64,000 nt of DNA from Cryptoclostridium sp036644995 (GCA_036644995.1 JAVXOZ010000002.1:80691-144690), one strand, 5' to 3'; positions 37,909-46,170 are shown, numbered from the stretch's first letter. Translations and numbers: made by a program. Notes: generated from the letters alone by a model not told the origin.

Positions 37909-38702
37909 AAAATCTGACTTTGGGACAGTATTATCCGGGAAATTCATTTTTGCATAAAATGGACCCTCGTGCCAAAATTACCGCTTTGTTTTTATATTTT
38001 ATATTTTTATTTATTATTAAAGATGTGCCGGGTTATGTTTTAGCCACTGTTTTGGGTATTGGGATGATGGTTTTTTCCGCTGTGCCTTTAAGGGTATACT
38101 GGCGGGGTTCTCGGTTTATTATATTTTTTGCGGTGATAGCTGCTTTATTTAATATGTTTTTTACCCCGGGTGAGGTTATTTGGGCTTGGGGGATGTTAAA
38201 ATTGACCGTTGAAGGAATTTATTCTGCTGTATTTATGGCGGTTCGTTTGGTTTTATTGATTGTTTCGGCTTTTGTTTTAACCTATACCACCACCCCTATG
38301 GCGGTGACCGATGCTTTGGAAAAAATGGGTGCTCCTTTAGCTCGAATTAAGGTGCCTATACATGATATTGCCATGGTGATGTCCATTGCTTTGCGGTTTA
38401 TTCCTACTATCATGGATGAAGTGGAAACCATAAAAAAGGCACAGCAAAGCCGTGGTGCGGAATTTAATTTACACCGTCCGGGTTTGTGGCTGCAAAATAT
38501 GATATCTATGGTAGTTCCCCTTTTTGTAAGTGCTTTCAGACGCTCTGAGGATTTGGCCCTTGCCATGGAAGCCCGTGGCTATGTGGGAGGCGAAGGGCGA
38601 ACTATGTTTAGGGAATTAAAGCTGAGATATACAGATATTATTGTTATGACGATATTTGTGCTCTTAAATGTGGCTTATATATTATATGGGTGGTTAAAGT
38701 GA
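37905..38702 (+). CDS. ecfT: Energy-coupling factor transmembrane protein EcfT
   Basis: 265 residues, with five or six membrane helices and the coupling-helix motifs containing Ala-Arg-Gly (QQSRGAEF, MEARGY). It is the scaffold between the two ATPases and S components. It normally precedes truA directly; here a 300-base repeat region intervenes. Confidence 0.93.
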   Translation: MKNLTLGQYYPGNSFLHKMDPRAKITALFLYFIFLFIIKDVPGYVLATVLGIGMMVFSAVPLRVYWRGSRFIIFFAVIAALFNMFFTPGEVIWAWGMLKLTVEGIYSAVFMAVRLVLLIVSAFVLTYTTTPMAVTDALEKMGAPLARIKVPIHDIAMVMSIALRFIPTIMDEVETIKKAQQSRGAEFNLHRPGLWLQNMISMVVPLFVSAFRRSEDLALAMEARGYVGGEGRTMFRELKLRYTDIIVMTIFVLLNVAYILYGWLK

Positions 38703-38706
38703 AAAG

Positions 38707-39000
38707 AAGTTGGTATAGGGTGAGAGTGAATTTTGGTGCAGTAAAAGGTATAGAATTAAGTTGGCATAAGAAAATTGTGAATTACATCTTACCAAATTGT
38801 TTGAAACCAAGTTTGGGTAGGACAAATGTAAATTTTGGTGTGCTAAATGGTATGGAATTAAGTTGGCATAAGAAAATAGTGAATTACATCTTACTGGATG
38901 GTATGGAATTAAGTTGGCATAAGAAAATTGTGGATTACATCTTACCAAATTATTTGAAAAGAAGTTTGGGTAGAGTTAGGGTGACTTGCCCTAATCTAAA
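38707..39000. repeat. Degenerate tandem repeat of about 101 bp between ecfT and truA
   Basis: The segment GAATTAAGTTGGCATAAG recurs in units at 38747-38793, 38849-38894 and 38900-38946, with the flanking blocks AAGTTTGGGTAG and AAATTTTGGTG also repeated. The longer period is about 101 bases and the third unit has an internal deletion. One frame stays open (110 codons), but it is repeat-derived and begins inside ecfT. Confidence 0.75.
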
Positions 39001-39018
39001 TGGATATGGGTGGTTGAT

Positions 39019-39798
39019 ATGAGTAAAAAGCAGGTTTTATTGACCATTGCTTATGATGGTACGGATTATTGTGGGTTTCAATGGCAGAAAAATGGTGTAT
39101 CTGTAAGTGAGGTTTTAGATAAAGCTTTGAGCAAAATTGCAGGGCACCCCGTGAGAATTATGGGTGTTAGCCGTACCGATGGCGGAGTCCATGCCCAAGG
39201 ACAGGTTGCCAGCTTTTTTTTGGAGGGCAGTATTCCCATAGCTAATATACCAAAAGCCGTGAGCGGTCATTTACCCCGAGATATTGTGGTGGTAAAGGCT
39301 ATTGAAGTACCACTGGGATTCAACTGCCGCAAAGAGGCTGTGGGGAAGCATTATCGCTATATTGTGGATACAGCCCAAGTTCCTTCACCTTTTGACCACC
39401 GTTATGTGTGGTATTATCCTTCTGTTTTGGATATTGAAAAAATGTGTAAAGGTGCTATCTTTTTAGAAGGTGACCACGATTTTAGAGCTTTTACCGCCAA
39501 GCACAGCGGTAAGGATAATTTTTTACGACAAGTGGATAAAATAACCATAGAACAGCATGAAAAAACTTTTATTTTTGATGTTTGGGGTCCGGGTTTTTTA
39601 TATAAAATGGTTCGCAGTATTGTGGGATTATTGGTGGATATTGGGCGTGGGAGATTTGAGCCGGAGTTTGCCCAAGAAATTTTAGAAACCGGAAATAGGG
39701 AATTATTGGGGTATACCGCCCCGGCATTGGGATTAAATTTAATAAAAATTTACTTTGATGGCAATTATGTTATTGACAAAGACAAGAACATCGGTTAA
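39019..39798 (+). CDS. truA: tRNA pseudouridine(38-40) synthase
   Basis: About 259 residues with the catalytic motif SRTDGGVHAQGQV (Asp nucleophile) and the C-terminal FLYKMVRSIVGLLVDIG. It modifies U38-U40 of the tRNA anticodon arm. ATG 39019 is preferred over the in-frame GTG at 39010. Confidence 0.95.
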   Translation: MSKKQVLLTIAYDGTDYCGFQWQKNGVSVSEVLDKALSKIAGHPVRIMGVSRTDGGVHAQGQVASFFLEGSIPIANIPKAVSGHLPRDIVVVKAIEVPLGFNCRKEAVGKHYRYIVDTAQVPSPFDHRYVWYYPSVLDIEKMCKGAIFLEGDHDFRAFTAKHSGKDNFLRQVDKITIEQHEKTFIFDVWGPGFLYKMVRSIVGLLVDIGRGRFEPEFAQEILETGNRELLGYTAPALGLNLIKIYFDGNYVIDKDKNIG

Positions 39799-39882
39799 AC
39801 TATTATAGTGTCGCTCTGTGAGAACTCTCAGCCCCGTGAGTTTTCGTGGACAAAATACCGAATACTCTTAGGAGGGAAAGAA
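39773..39882 (+). promoter_or_regulatory. Promoter and leader of rplM-rpsI
   Basis: TTGACA (39773-39778), 17 bases, TAAACT (39796-39801) lie at the end of truA. The transcript would start near 39808 and contain an imperfect stem GAGAACTCTC (39820-39829) with GTGAGTTTTC (39836-39845) just before the rplM ribosome site. Its size and place resemble the ribosomal L13 leader known from Firmicutes, but I cannot confirm the family. Confidence 0.5.
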
Positions 39883-40314
39883 ATGCAAACCACTTATATG
39901 GCAAAACCCAGTGAAGTGGAAAAGAAATGGTATGTTTTGGATGCAGCAGGCAAACCCATTGGCCGTGTAGCAACTGAAGCCGCTCGTTTATTGCGCGGAA
40001 AACATAAACCTACTTTTACACCTCATATAGATACTGGTGACAATATTATTGTTATCAATGCAGAAAAAGCTATTCTCACCGGCAACAAATTGGATCAGAA
40101 ATTTTATTACCATCACTCCGGTTTTCCCGGTGGCATTAAGTCCATCTCTTACCGCAAATTGATGGAAACCAAACCTGAATTGGCGTTGGAACTGGCTATT
40201 AAAGGCATGGTTCCTCACAACCGTTTGGGCCGTCAAATTATGAAGAAATTGCGTATTTATAAAGGCGCAGACCATAGCCAACAGGCTCAAATGCCCGAAG
40301 CATGGACTTTTTAA
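39883..40314 (+). CDS. rplM: 50S ribosomal protein L13
   Basis: 143 residues: WYVLDAAGKPIGRVATEAARLLRGKHKP and VIINAEK-type core (IIVINAEKAILTGNKLD). ATG 39883 follows TAGGAGGG; the open frame extends to 39808 but the extra codons overlap the leader and are not family-like. Confidence 0.96.
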   Translation: MQTTYMAKPSEVEKKWYVLDAAGKPIGRVATEAARLLRGKHKPTFTPHIDTGDNIIVINAEKAILTGNKLDQKFYYHHSGFPGGIKSISYRKLMETKPELALELAIKGMVPHNRLGRQIMKKLRIYKGADHSQQAQMPEAWTF

Positions 40315-40326
40315 GGAGGAAGAGAA

Positions 40327-40719
40327 ATGGCAGAAACTAAATTCTACGGCACCGGCCGTCGCAAAAATGCTATTGCCAAGGTTTGGATTAAACCCGGCGA
40401 TGGTAATATTGTAGTTAACAAACAATCTGTTGAAGATTATTTCGGCAAAAAAACTTTGGTTATGGTTGTTAAACAACCGCTGAAAACTACCTCCACAGAA
40501 GCTAAATTTGATATTATTGCCAGGGTTCAAGGTGGCGGTACCACAGGTCAGGCAGGCGCCCTTCGTCACGGCTTATCTCGTGCATTGGTTGAAGCTGATC
40601 CTGAATTTCGCCCCGCATTGAAGGCCGCAGGTTTTATGACCCGTGACCCAAGAATGAAAGAAAGACGCAAATACGGTCTTAAAAAAGCCCGTAAAGCAAG
40701 TCAGTTTTCAAAACGTTAA
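40327..40719 (+). CDS. rpsI: 30S ribosomal protein S9
   Basis: 130 residues, YGTGRRKNAIAKVWIKPGDG and the C-terminal KKARKASQFSKR tail that touches P-site tRNA. Confidence 0.97.
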   Translation: MAETKFYGTGRRKNAIAKVWIKPGDGNIVVNKQSVEDYFGKKTLVMVVKQPLKTTSTEAKFDIIARVQGGGTTGQAGALRHGLSRALVEADPEFRPALKAAGFMTRDPRMKERRKYGLKKARKASQFSKR

Positions 40720-40742
40720 TATTGCGTATTTTACGTATTTTA

Positions 40743-40770
40743 AAAGCACCGATTATTTCGGTGCTTTTTT
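40743..40770 (+). terminator. rpsI terminator
   Basis: AAAGCACCG/CGGTGCTTT stem-loop with a run of six T. Confidence 0.9.
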
Positions 40771-41395
40771 CCTTTTGTGCCCTTTATTAATGATTGTGGT
40801 TTTCTGAAAACGAAAAATATTTGCGTGATAATTACATCTACATTAATACATTGGGGTAAACTCAGTATAGAGCTTGTTTGTTCTCCTTTAAAATTGGTGT
40901 TTAGTCAATTCTATTTTGCAGGATTTTTGGAATATCCGCCACTGTTTTTGAACTTTTTTGCAAAGTTTATATTTTACAACGCAATATTATATTTTATACC
41001 GCAATATTTAGTATAGAACATTTTTTCCTTTATCCCATATCCTAATTGAAAATTATTGGTATAGAAATTAATTTATAGTTATTGGGGTGGCAAGGGATGG
41101 GGATAAGCTGTGAATATGGGGAAATCTCCCATGAACTGTGGTGGGGATTTTAAAGGGTAAATATAATGAAATATATATTTTTATTGACAGGCTAATTACT
41201 TTGTGGTAAGGTATTTATAGAAAGAGTTAGTTGTGAATAACCGCCTTTCTAAAAGAACATAATTGGTTGTTGTAAATTGCCGTGAACTATTTTTAATTTT
41301 TGTGGGAAACCATGGCTAATTTTGTGGAAAACCATAGCTAAAAATTTAGTTTAGAACAATTTAAAGTGAAAAATGCGATTGGAGGTTAAACAAAT
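40771..41395. other. Gene-poor stretch after rpsI
   Basis: About 620 AT-rich bases with no convincing gene. A 79-codon frame at 40777-41016 has no ribosome site and begins right after the terminator. A possible weak promoter (TTGACA near 41185) faces the next gene. Confidence 0.5.
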
Positions 41396-41605
41396 ATGCA
41401 GTTTTTTACCTATACTTCCACCATGATTGTGCTTGTGATTTGTGTGGTTTTGGTAGTTTTTGCTGTTCGTAAAATGATAAAAGATAATAAGAATTCTTCG
41501 CAATGTGCGGGGTGTTGTTCTCATTGTGCCAAAACACAAATAAAATATGGGGAAAAGATTAAATCATCACAACAAAGTTGTGATAAGGCTGTTGATAAAG
41601 TCTGA
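41396..41605 (+). CDS. FeoB-associated Cys-rich membrane protein, C-terminus replaced
   Basis: 69 residues: one N-terminal membrane helix (FTYTSTMIVLVICVVLVVFAV) then a cysteine segment CAGCCSHCAK, the layout of the small Cys-rich proteins often found beside the ferrous-iron transporter FeoB. No feoB is in this window. GGAGG precedes the ATG. The last codons (AVDKV) come from an inserted palindromic element; joining the flanks across the 21 bp direct repeat would give the ending SCDNCQNQEK with a second C-x2-C. Confidence 0.7.
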   Translation: MQFFTYTSTMIVLVICVVLVVFAVRKMIKDNKNSSQCAGCCSHCAKTQIKYGEKIKSSQQSCDKAVDKV

Positions 41606-41746
41606 TATTCGGTAAAATCCCTTCCCATCCACTGCTTATGTACATCTATGTACACTGCACAGCCGTTGCTTAGGGAGTTTTGCCGAATCTAAGGCTTTCT
41701 TAACAGCCTGACATCTTGCCAAAAAACTATGTTTTTTGACAATCTG
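41587..41746. repeat. Palindromic interspersed element, copy E (full form)
   Basis: 160 bases from GGCTGTTGATAAAG to GACAATCTG, including the terminal hairpin around CAAAAAACTATGTTTTTTG. Directly flanked by a 21-base direct repeat, 41566-41586 and 41747-41767, with one mismatch; that repeat is itself a hairpin (ATCACAAC/GTTGTGAT). The insertion lies in the 3' end of the FeoB-associated gene. Confidence 0.9.
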
Positions 41747-41829
41747 ATCATAACAAAGTTGTGATAATTGTCAAAACCAAGAAAAATAAGACCATATGAA
41801 TTTAAACAAAATTGAGCATGAAAATGGAG

Positions 41830-41858
41830 GGAGAGAAATTGAAAATTTCTCTCTTTTT
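41830..41858 (+). terminator. Terminator downstream of copy E
   Basis: AGAGAAATT-gaa-AATTTCTCT with a following CTTTTT. It probably ended the FeoB-associated transcript before the element inserted. Confidence 0.75.
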
Positions 41859-41989
41859 GATATAATGAAAGGTGAACTATATTTTTTAATGTAGTTTATT
41901 TGGGGTTTTGGAAAAATTAATTTAGCCCCATCTCAAAAAAAATACCATAGCAACTTTTGCATGGAACTGAAAATTAGGAGTATTTAAAA

Positions 41990-42187
41990 ATGAGTGAGCA
42001 TAGAATTGCATCTTATGTGGGGCAATGCCCTTTTTTAATGGCAAGGCGAGATATTGAAATTAAATTTGAACGCCAAGGTGATTTGGCAGTGCCCATCGAA
42101 AATAATTGTGATTATGATGAAGATTGCAATTATTTTGACGGTTGTCCCGTGATGGAATCTTGCAAAAGGCAAAGTTATCCTTGGTGA
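41990..42187 (+). CDS. Cys-rich 65-residue protein of unknown function
   Basis: MSEHRIASYVGQCPF starts behind AGGAG (spacing 9). It has five cysteines arranged as C..C-x5-C-x6-C-x5-C and an acidic middle (CDYDEDCNYFDGC), with no membrane helix. It could be a small metal-binding protein. No family is recognised. The downstream hairpin at 42255-42320 likely ends its transcript. Confidence 0.6.
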   Translation: MSEHRIASYVGQCPFLMARRDIEIKFERQGDLAVPIENNCDYDEDCNYFDGCPVMESCKRQSYPW

Positions 42188-42254
42188 TTTGTAATTAAAA
42201 TCCAAGATAACTTGAAAATTTTTCTGAGAGGTTTCATTTTGTTTGAAAATAGAT

Positions 42255-42320
42255 AAACACGCCACTTTACCATGGGTTATGTATATTTAAGTACATTGCA
42301 AGTGTAAAGTTGACGTGTTT
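42255..42320. repeat. Related hairpin sharing only the element core
   Basis: Arms AAACACG..CACTTTAC and GTGTAAAGT..ACGTGTTT enclose TTATGTATATTTAAGTACAT (from 42277), which matches the central loop of the palindromic family, while the arms are unrelated to it. The T-rich sequence after it would let it act as a terminator. Confidence 0.55.
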
Positions 42321-42495
42321 TTGTGTTTTTGACTTTTTTAAGTAGAATTTTGCGGAATTTTTATTTTGTGGGTATTTAACGTTTAAAGCGAGATATTTTA
42401 TCGGATATTGTTTATAAAAATAGACAATAACTAATATAAGTGTTAAAATAATAATCACAGTAGTGTGTAAAAACAGATTTGGCTTGAGGTGATTA

Positions 42496-42975
42496 ATGGG
42501 TATGGAAAAACAATTTCGTTTAACTAAATATCAGTTATTTACAGAAATAATCGGCGGTTTGCTTTTGCTGGGCTTTACTGTTTATTTGTGTTTTTTGTGG
42601 CCTACTTTTTCCGATATTGTCCCTTCTCATTATGCTATTGATGGCACAGCAGATGCCTGGAGCAAAAAAACATCATCTATTTTACTGCCTATTTTAGGCT
42701 GGTTGATTTATATTTGTTTAACTGTATTATTGTTTATTCCACGAATGTGGAAAGTACCAAAATACCACCATAATCCCGATAAACAAATAAATATATACAG
42801 AGTTTGCCGTTCTTTGCTTTGCACCATAAATATGGGGATAGCCGGAATGTTTGTTTATGTAAGCGTTTGCACTGTGCATAACGACCCTTTGGGGGTTTGG
42901 TTTTTACCCGCCATTGTTGTGGGCAGTGTTTTATTAAATATTATATTTTTAAGTAAATTACCTAAATTAAAGTGA
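42496..42975 (+). CDS. DUF1648 membrane protein (SdpI-like N-terminal domain)
   Basis: 159 residues, four membrane segments. The DUF1648 hallmark FSDIVPSHYAIDGTADAWSKK follows helix 1, as in the SdpI immunity proteins and related small membrane proteins; the C-terminal SdpI domain is absent. ATG 42496, with 42502 as an alternative. The stop codon directly borders element copy F. Confidence 0.75.
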   Translation: MGMEKQFRLTKYQLFTEIIGGLLLLGFTVYLCFLWPTFSDIVPSHYAIDGTADAWSKKTSSILLPILGWLIYICLTVLLFIPRMWKVPKYHHNPDKQINIYRVCRSLLCTINMGIAGMFVYVSVCTVHNDPLGVWFLPAIVVGSVLLNIIFLSKLPKLK

Positions 42976-42976
42976 C

Positions 42977-43137
42977 AGGCTTTGGATAAAGTCTGATATT
43001 CGGCAAAATCCCTTCCCATCCACTGCTTATGTATATCTATGTACACTGCACAGCCGTTGCTCAGGGAGTTTTACCGAATCTAAGGCTTTCTTAACAGTCT
43101 GGCATCTTGTCAAACAACTATGTTTTTTGACAATCTG
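42977..43137. repeat. Palindromic interspersed element, copy F (full form)
   Basis: 161 bases, AGGCTTTGG to GACAATCTG, with terminal hairpin. Flanked by a shorter direct repeat (ATTAAAGTGA 42966-42975, ATTAAAGTAA 43138-43147). Inserted one base after the stop of the DUF1648 gene. Confidence 0.85.
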
Positions 43138-43217
43138 ATTAAAGTAAATTTTTCAGGGGTTTAAATTATTAAACTAAAGTAGGGAATTTAACGTAAATTT
43201 TATTGGAGGGATTAAAT

Positions 43218-43775
43218 ATGATACCCACAAGAGAAGAAGCTTGGAACTTGCTATGCGAATATAATGAAACTGAATCTTTGCAAAAACACGGTCTTGCGGT
43301 AGAAGGTGTTATGCGGCATTTTGCCAAGATAAATGGTGAAGATGAAGATAAGTGGGGCATTATTGGGCTGCTTCACGATTTGGATTATGAAAAATATCCA
43401 GATGAACATTGTGCTAAAACCAGAGAAATAATGACAGGTTTGGATATCGACGAATACTATATTCATGCCATTGAATGCCATGGCTTTGGGATGTGCACCG
43501 ATGTTGAACCCAAGGAAACAATGGAAATTGTACTTTATACCATTGATGAATTAACGGGATTGATTACCGCTGCGGCTTTGATGCGGCCTTCAAAAAGCGT
43601 AATGGATATGGAGCTTAAATCCGTGAAAAAGAAATTTAAAGATAAAAAATTTGCAGCAGGAGTAAACCGTGATGTAATAAGCCAAGGGGCAGATAAATTG
43701 GGTATGGCTCTTGATGAAATTATTGAAGAAACAATTATGGGAATGCGTGAAGTACATGAAGCTTTGGGGCTATAA
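43218..43775 (+). CDS. HD-domain protein (predicted phosphohydrolase)
   Basis: 185 residues with the HD pattern: His in LQKHGLAVEGV, HD pair in GLLHDLDYE, His in HAIECHGFG and Asp in YTIDELTGL. Such small HDIG proteins hydrolyse nucleotides or phosphoesters, substrate unknown. ATG 43218 follows TTGGAGGG; the TTG at 43203 is upstream in frame. Confidence 0.8.
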   Translation: MIPTREEAWNLLCEYNETESLQKHGLAVEGVMRHFAKINGEDEDKWGIIGLLHDLDYEKYPDEHCAKTREIMTGLDIDEYYIHAIECHGFGMCTDVEPKETMEIVLYTIDELTGLITAAALMRPSKSVMDMELKSVKKKFKDKKFAAGVNRDVISQGADKLGMALDEIIEETIMGMREVHEALGL

Positions 43776-43912
43776 TTAAGCTTTGAAAAATGACACTGAC
43801 ACTCGCTTAAAATAGTTTATATTTTTGCTAAATACTTATATCATCCCTTTTCTATCAAATTTTCTTTTACTACTTTTATCTTGAACTCATAACTATATTT
43901 TGACATAAAAAT

Positions 43913-43960
43913 ACCGACCTCCTTAGTTAGATGTTTTAGGTCTAACTTTTGGGGGTCGGT
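43913..43960. terminator. Bidirectional hairpin between convergent genes
   Basis: ACCGACCTCC (43913-43922) pairs with GGGGGTCGGT (43951-43960), with an inner GTTAGA/TCTAAC stem. It sits between the convergent HD and Mrp genes. Confidence 0.7.
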
Positions 43961-43985
43961 TCATTTTGTTCTTTTTTTGAATGTT

Positions 43986-44822
43986 TTATTTGATTAGGGA
44001 TTCCACTTTGTTGCCTATGTTATTATCCCAGTGGTTGGGGAAGATTTTAATTCCGCCATTATCTGCAGAGCTTGCCAGTTCCGGACAGATGGGGAGTTTG
44101 CCCAATACTTCTAAATTAAATTCTTTGGCGGTTTCTTCCACATGGCTTTTGCCAAAAATTTCTACTTTTTTATGGCAATCAGGGCATTCCATATAGGACA
44201 TATTTTCCACAATGCCCAAAATTGGAATATTCATATGTTGTGCCATGTTTACGGCTTTGGAAACTATCATCGATACCAATTCTTGAGGTGAAGTTACGAT
44301 TACAAGACCATCCACAGGGAGGGACTGGAAAACCGTTAATGGTACATCACCTGTGCCCGGAGGCATATCCACAAACATAAAATCCACATCGCCCCAAAAA
44401 ACATCGGTCCAAAATTGTTTTACTACTCCACCAATCATGGGACCACGCCAAATAACCGGGGATTTTTCATCTTCCAATAAAAAATTGATGGACATTATTT
44501 TCACGCCACTATCAGAAGTGAGGGGAATTATACCCATTTCTGAAGTTTCCGCACGGGCATGAACTCCAAAGGCTTGGGGGATAGATGGCCCTGTGAGGTC
44601 TGCATCTAAAATGGCGGTGTTGTAACCACGATTTTTCATATCCAATGCCAAGAGAGATGTTACCATAGATTTGCCAACTCCGCCTTTGCCGCTGACTATA
44701 CCTATGACTTTTTTGATTTTGCTCATGGCATTTGCCGGTGCTGAAAAATCTGTTTTTCTGCTATCGCAATCTTCTTTACAAGTTTTACATTTTGTATCGT
44801 CACAATTTTCAGGTTTTGTCAT
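43986..44822 (-). CDS. Mrp/NBP35-family iron-sulfur carrier ATPase
   Basis: 278 residues: an N-terminal Cys-rich tail (CDDTKCKTCKEDC), Walker A GIVSGKGGVGKSM, Walker A' LDADLTGPSIPQAF, DMPPGTGD, and the C-terminal C-x2-C (SYMECPDCHKK) that binds a bridging Fe-S cluster in the dimer. It carries Fe-S clusters to apo-proteins. The N-terminal cysteines suggest a second cluster, as in eukaryotic NBP35. Confidence 0.9.
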   Translation of the reverse strand: MTKPENCDDTKCKTCKEDCDSRKTDFSAPANAMSKIKKVIGIVSGKGGVGKSMVTSLLALDMKNRGYNTAILDADLTGPSIPQAFGVHARAETSEMGIIPLTSDSGVKIMSINFLLEDEKSPVIWRGPMIGGVVKQFWTDVFWGDVDFMFVDMPPGTGDVPLTVFQSLPVDGLVIVTSPQELVSMIVSKAVNMAQHMNIPILGIVENMSYMECPDCHKKVEIFGKSHVEETAKEFNLEVLGKLPICPELASSADNGGIKIFPNHWDNNIGNKVESLIK

Positions 44823-44950
44823 AATAATTTCCTCCCAATTTAATAACTGCTTTTAAAAACTTTACGGTAAGCTAATATCTTCATTATATGCCTCGGTGTG
44901 ATTTATGTAAAGTACAAGGTTTCTGTTATTGTGTCACAAAATTTGCCTTG

Positions 44951-44976
44951 TATACACTTAATATAAGGTGTATAAT
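44951..44976 (+). promoter_or_regulatory. Possible operator-promoter of the pyridoxal kinase gene
   Basis: The inverted repeat TATACAC (44951-44957) / GTGTATA (44968-44974) overlaps a TATAAT -10 box (44971-44976), with a poor -35. A repressor site is possible. Confidence 0.35.
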
Positions 44977-45009
44977 ATACTGAAACGTATTTTATAGAGG
45001 TGTTTATTT

Positions 45010-45858
45010 ATGGAAAGACAAAAAAGAGTGGTGGCAATCCACGATATTTCCTGCGTGGGGAAGTGTTCATTAACTGTGGCATTGCCTATATTATCCGCTA
45101 TGGGAGTGGAAACCAGTATTATACCCACTGCGGTTTTATCTACCCACACCGGTGGGTTTGAAGGTTATACTTATAGAGATTTGACCGAGGATATAATGCC
45201 CATTGTTAACCATTGGCAAACTTTGGATTTACAGGTAGATGCGGTTTATACCGGTTTTTTGGGTTCTTTTGAGCAAATTGATTTGATGAAACAAATTTTT
45301 AAAACTTTTAAAAATACGGATAATTTGATTTTTGTTGACCCTGTTATGGCGGATAACGGCGTGATGTATGCGAGTTTTTCTTCGGATTTTGCCCGAGGTA
45401 TGGCATCGCTGTGCAGCAAGGCAGATATTATTGTGCCCAATATTACCGAAGCCTGCTTTATGGTGGGTGAAGAATATAAAGAACCGCCTTATGACCCTAA
45501 GTATATTGAAAATTTATTAAATAAATTACATGATTTAGGCCCATCCCAGGTGGTTTTAACCGGGGTTGCTTTTGATGATAAACAGGTTGGAGCTGCGGCT
45601 TTTGATGGGGAAACCCAAACTGTGGACTATATATTTGCACCCAGAGTTGAAGGGTATTATCACGGCACCGGGGATGTTTTTGGTTCTGCTTTATTGGGAG
45701 GTTTGCTGAATGGGCTTTCCTTAAAATCCAGCACTAAGGTGGCTGTGGACTATACTGTTGGCAGTATTTTGCGAACTAAAAATATCGGCTCCGATGTGAA
45801 ATATGGGGTGGATTTTGAAAGAGGGATACCCCAATTAATTAAGGATTTGCAGTTTTAA
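45010..45858 (+). CDS. pdxY: Pyridoxal/pyridoxamine kinase
   Basis: 282 residues of the ribokinase-like PdxK/PdxY family: N-terminal VAIHDISCVGKCSLTVALPIL, FVDPVMADNG and the catalytic GTGD in YYHGTGDVFGSAL. It phosphorylates B6 vitamers in salvage. The symbol follows the nearest family and could equally be pdxK. The terminator downstream was duplicated by element copy G. Confidence 0.82.
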   Translation: MERQKRVVAIHDISCVGKCSLTVALPILSAMGVETSIIPTAVLSTHTGGFEGYTYRDLTEDIMPIVNHWQTLDLQVDAVYTGFLGSFEQIDLMKQIFKTFKNTDNLIFVDPVMADNGVMYASFSSDFARGMASLCSKADIIVPNITEACFMVGEEYKEPPYDPKYIENLLNKLHDLGPSQVVLTGVAFDDKQVGAAAFDGETQTVDYIFAPRVEGYYHGTGDVFGSALLGGLLNGLSLKSSTKVAVDYTVGSILRTKNIGSDVKYGVDFERGIPQLIKDLQF

Positions 45859-45981
45859 GTTTTAATGCTATGACTATTTAGAATTTTAGTTTTAATGCTG
45901 TGATTATTATTTTAAGTTGAAATTTGCCGCCAAAAGTGCATTTTGTATAAATTTTGAGCCGAGCATATTTGTGCTGGGCTT

Positions 45982-46140
45982 AGGCTGTGGATAAAGTTTG
46001 GTATTTGGTACAATCCCTTCTCACCCACTGCTTATGTACATCTATGTATATAAGTAGCCGCTGCTTAGGGAGTTTTGTCGAATCTAAGGCTTTTTTAACA
46101 GCCCGGCATCTTGTCAAAAAACTATGTTTTTTGACAATCT
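45982..46140. repeat. Palindromic interspersed element, copy G (full form)
   Basis: 159 bases, AGGCTGTGG to GACAATCT, with terminal hairpin. It lies between two copies of a terminator-like hairpin (45957-45981 and 46142-46166, 25 bases, three mismatches). The upstream copy is the more degenerate. Confidence 0.88.
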
Positions 46141-46141
46141 A

Positions 46142-46170
46142 AGCCCAACACATTTGTGCTGGGCTTTTTT
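46142..46170 (+). terminator. Terminator of the pyridoxal kinase gene, right copy
   Basis: AGCCCAACACA-tt-TGTGCTGGGCT and TTTTT. Now 160 bases away from its left duplicate because of copy G. Confidence 0.85.

Noticed and set aside
38690..39022. 110-codon open frame between ecfT and truA
   Set aside because: It starts inside ecfT, consists of tandem repeat units and has no convincing ribosome site; treated as repeat DNA.
40777..41016. 79-codon frame after rpsI
   Set aside because: No ribosome site, starts seven bases after a terminator, no recognisable sequence.
45982..46140. Integron attC site or REP/ERIC element
   Set aside because: The element shares the palindrome idea, but has no attC core sites, no integrase and unlike REP it has long flanking direct repeats and fixed ends.
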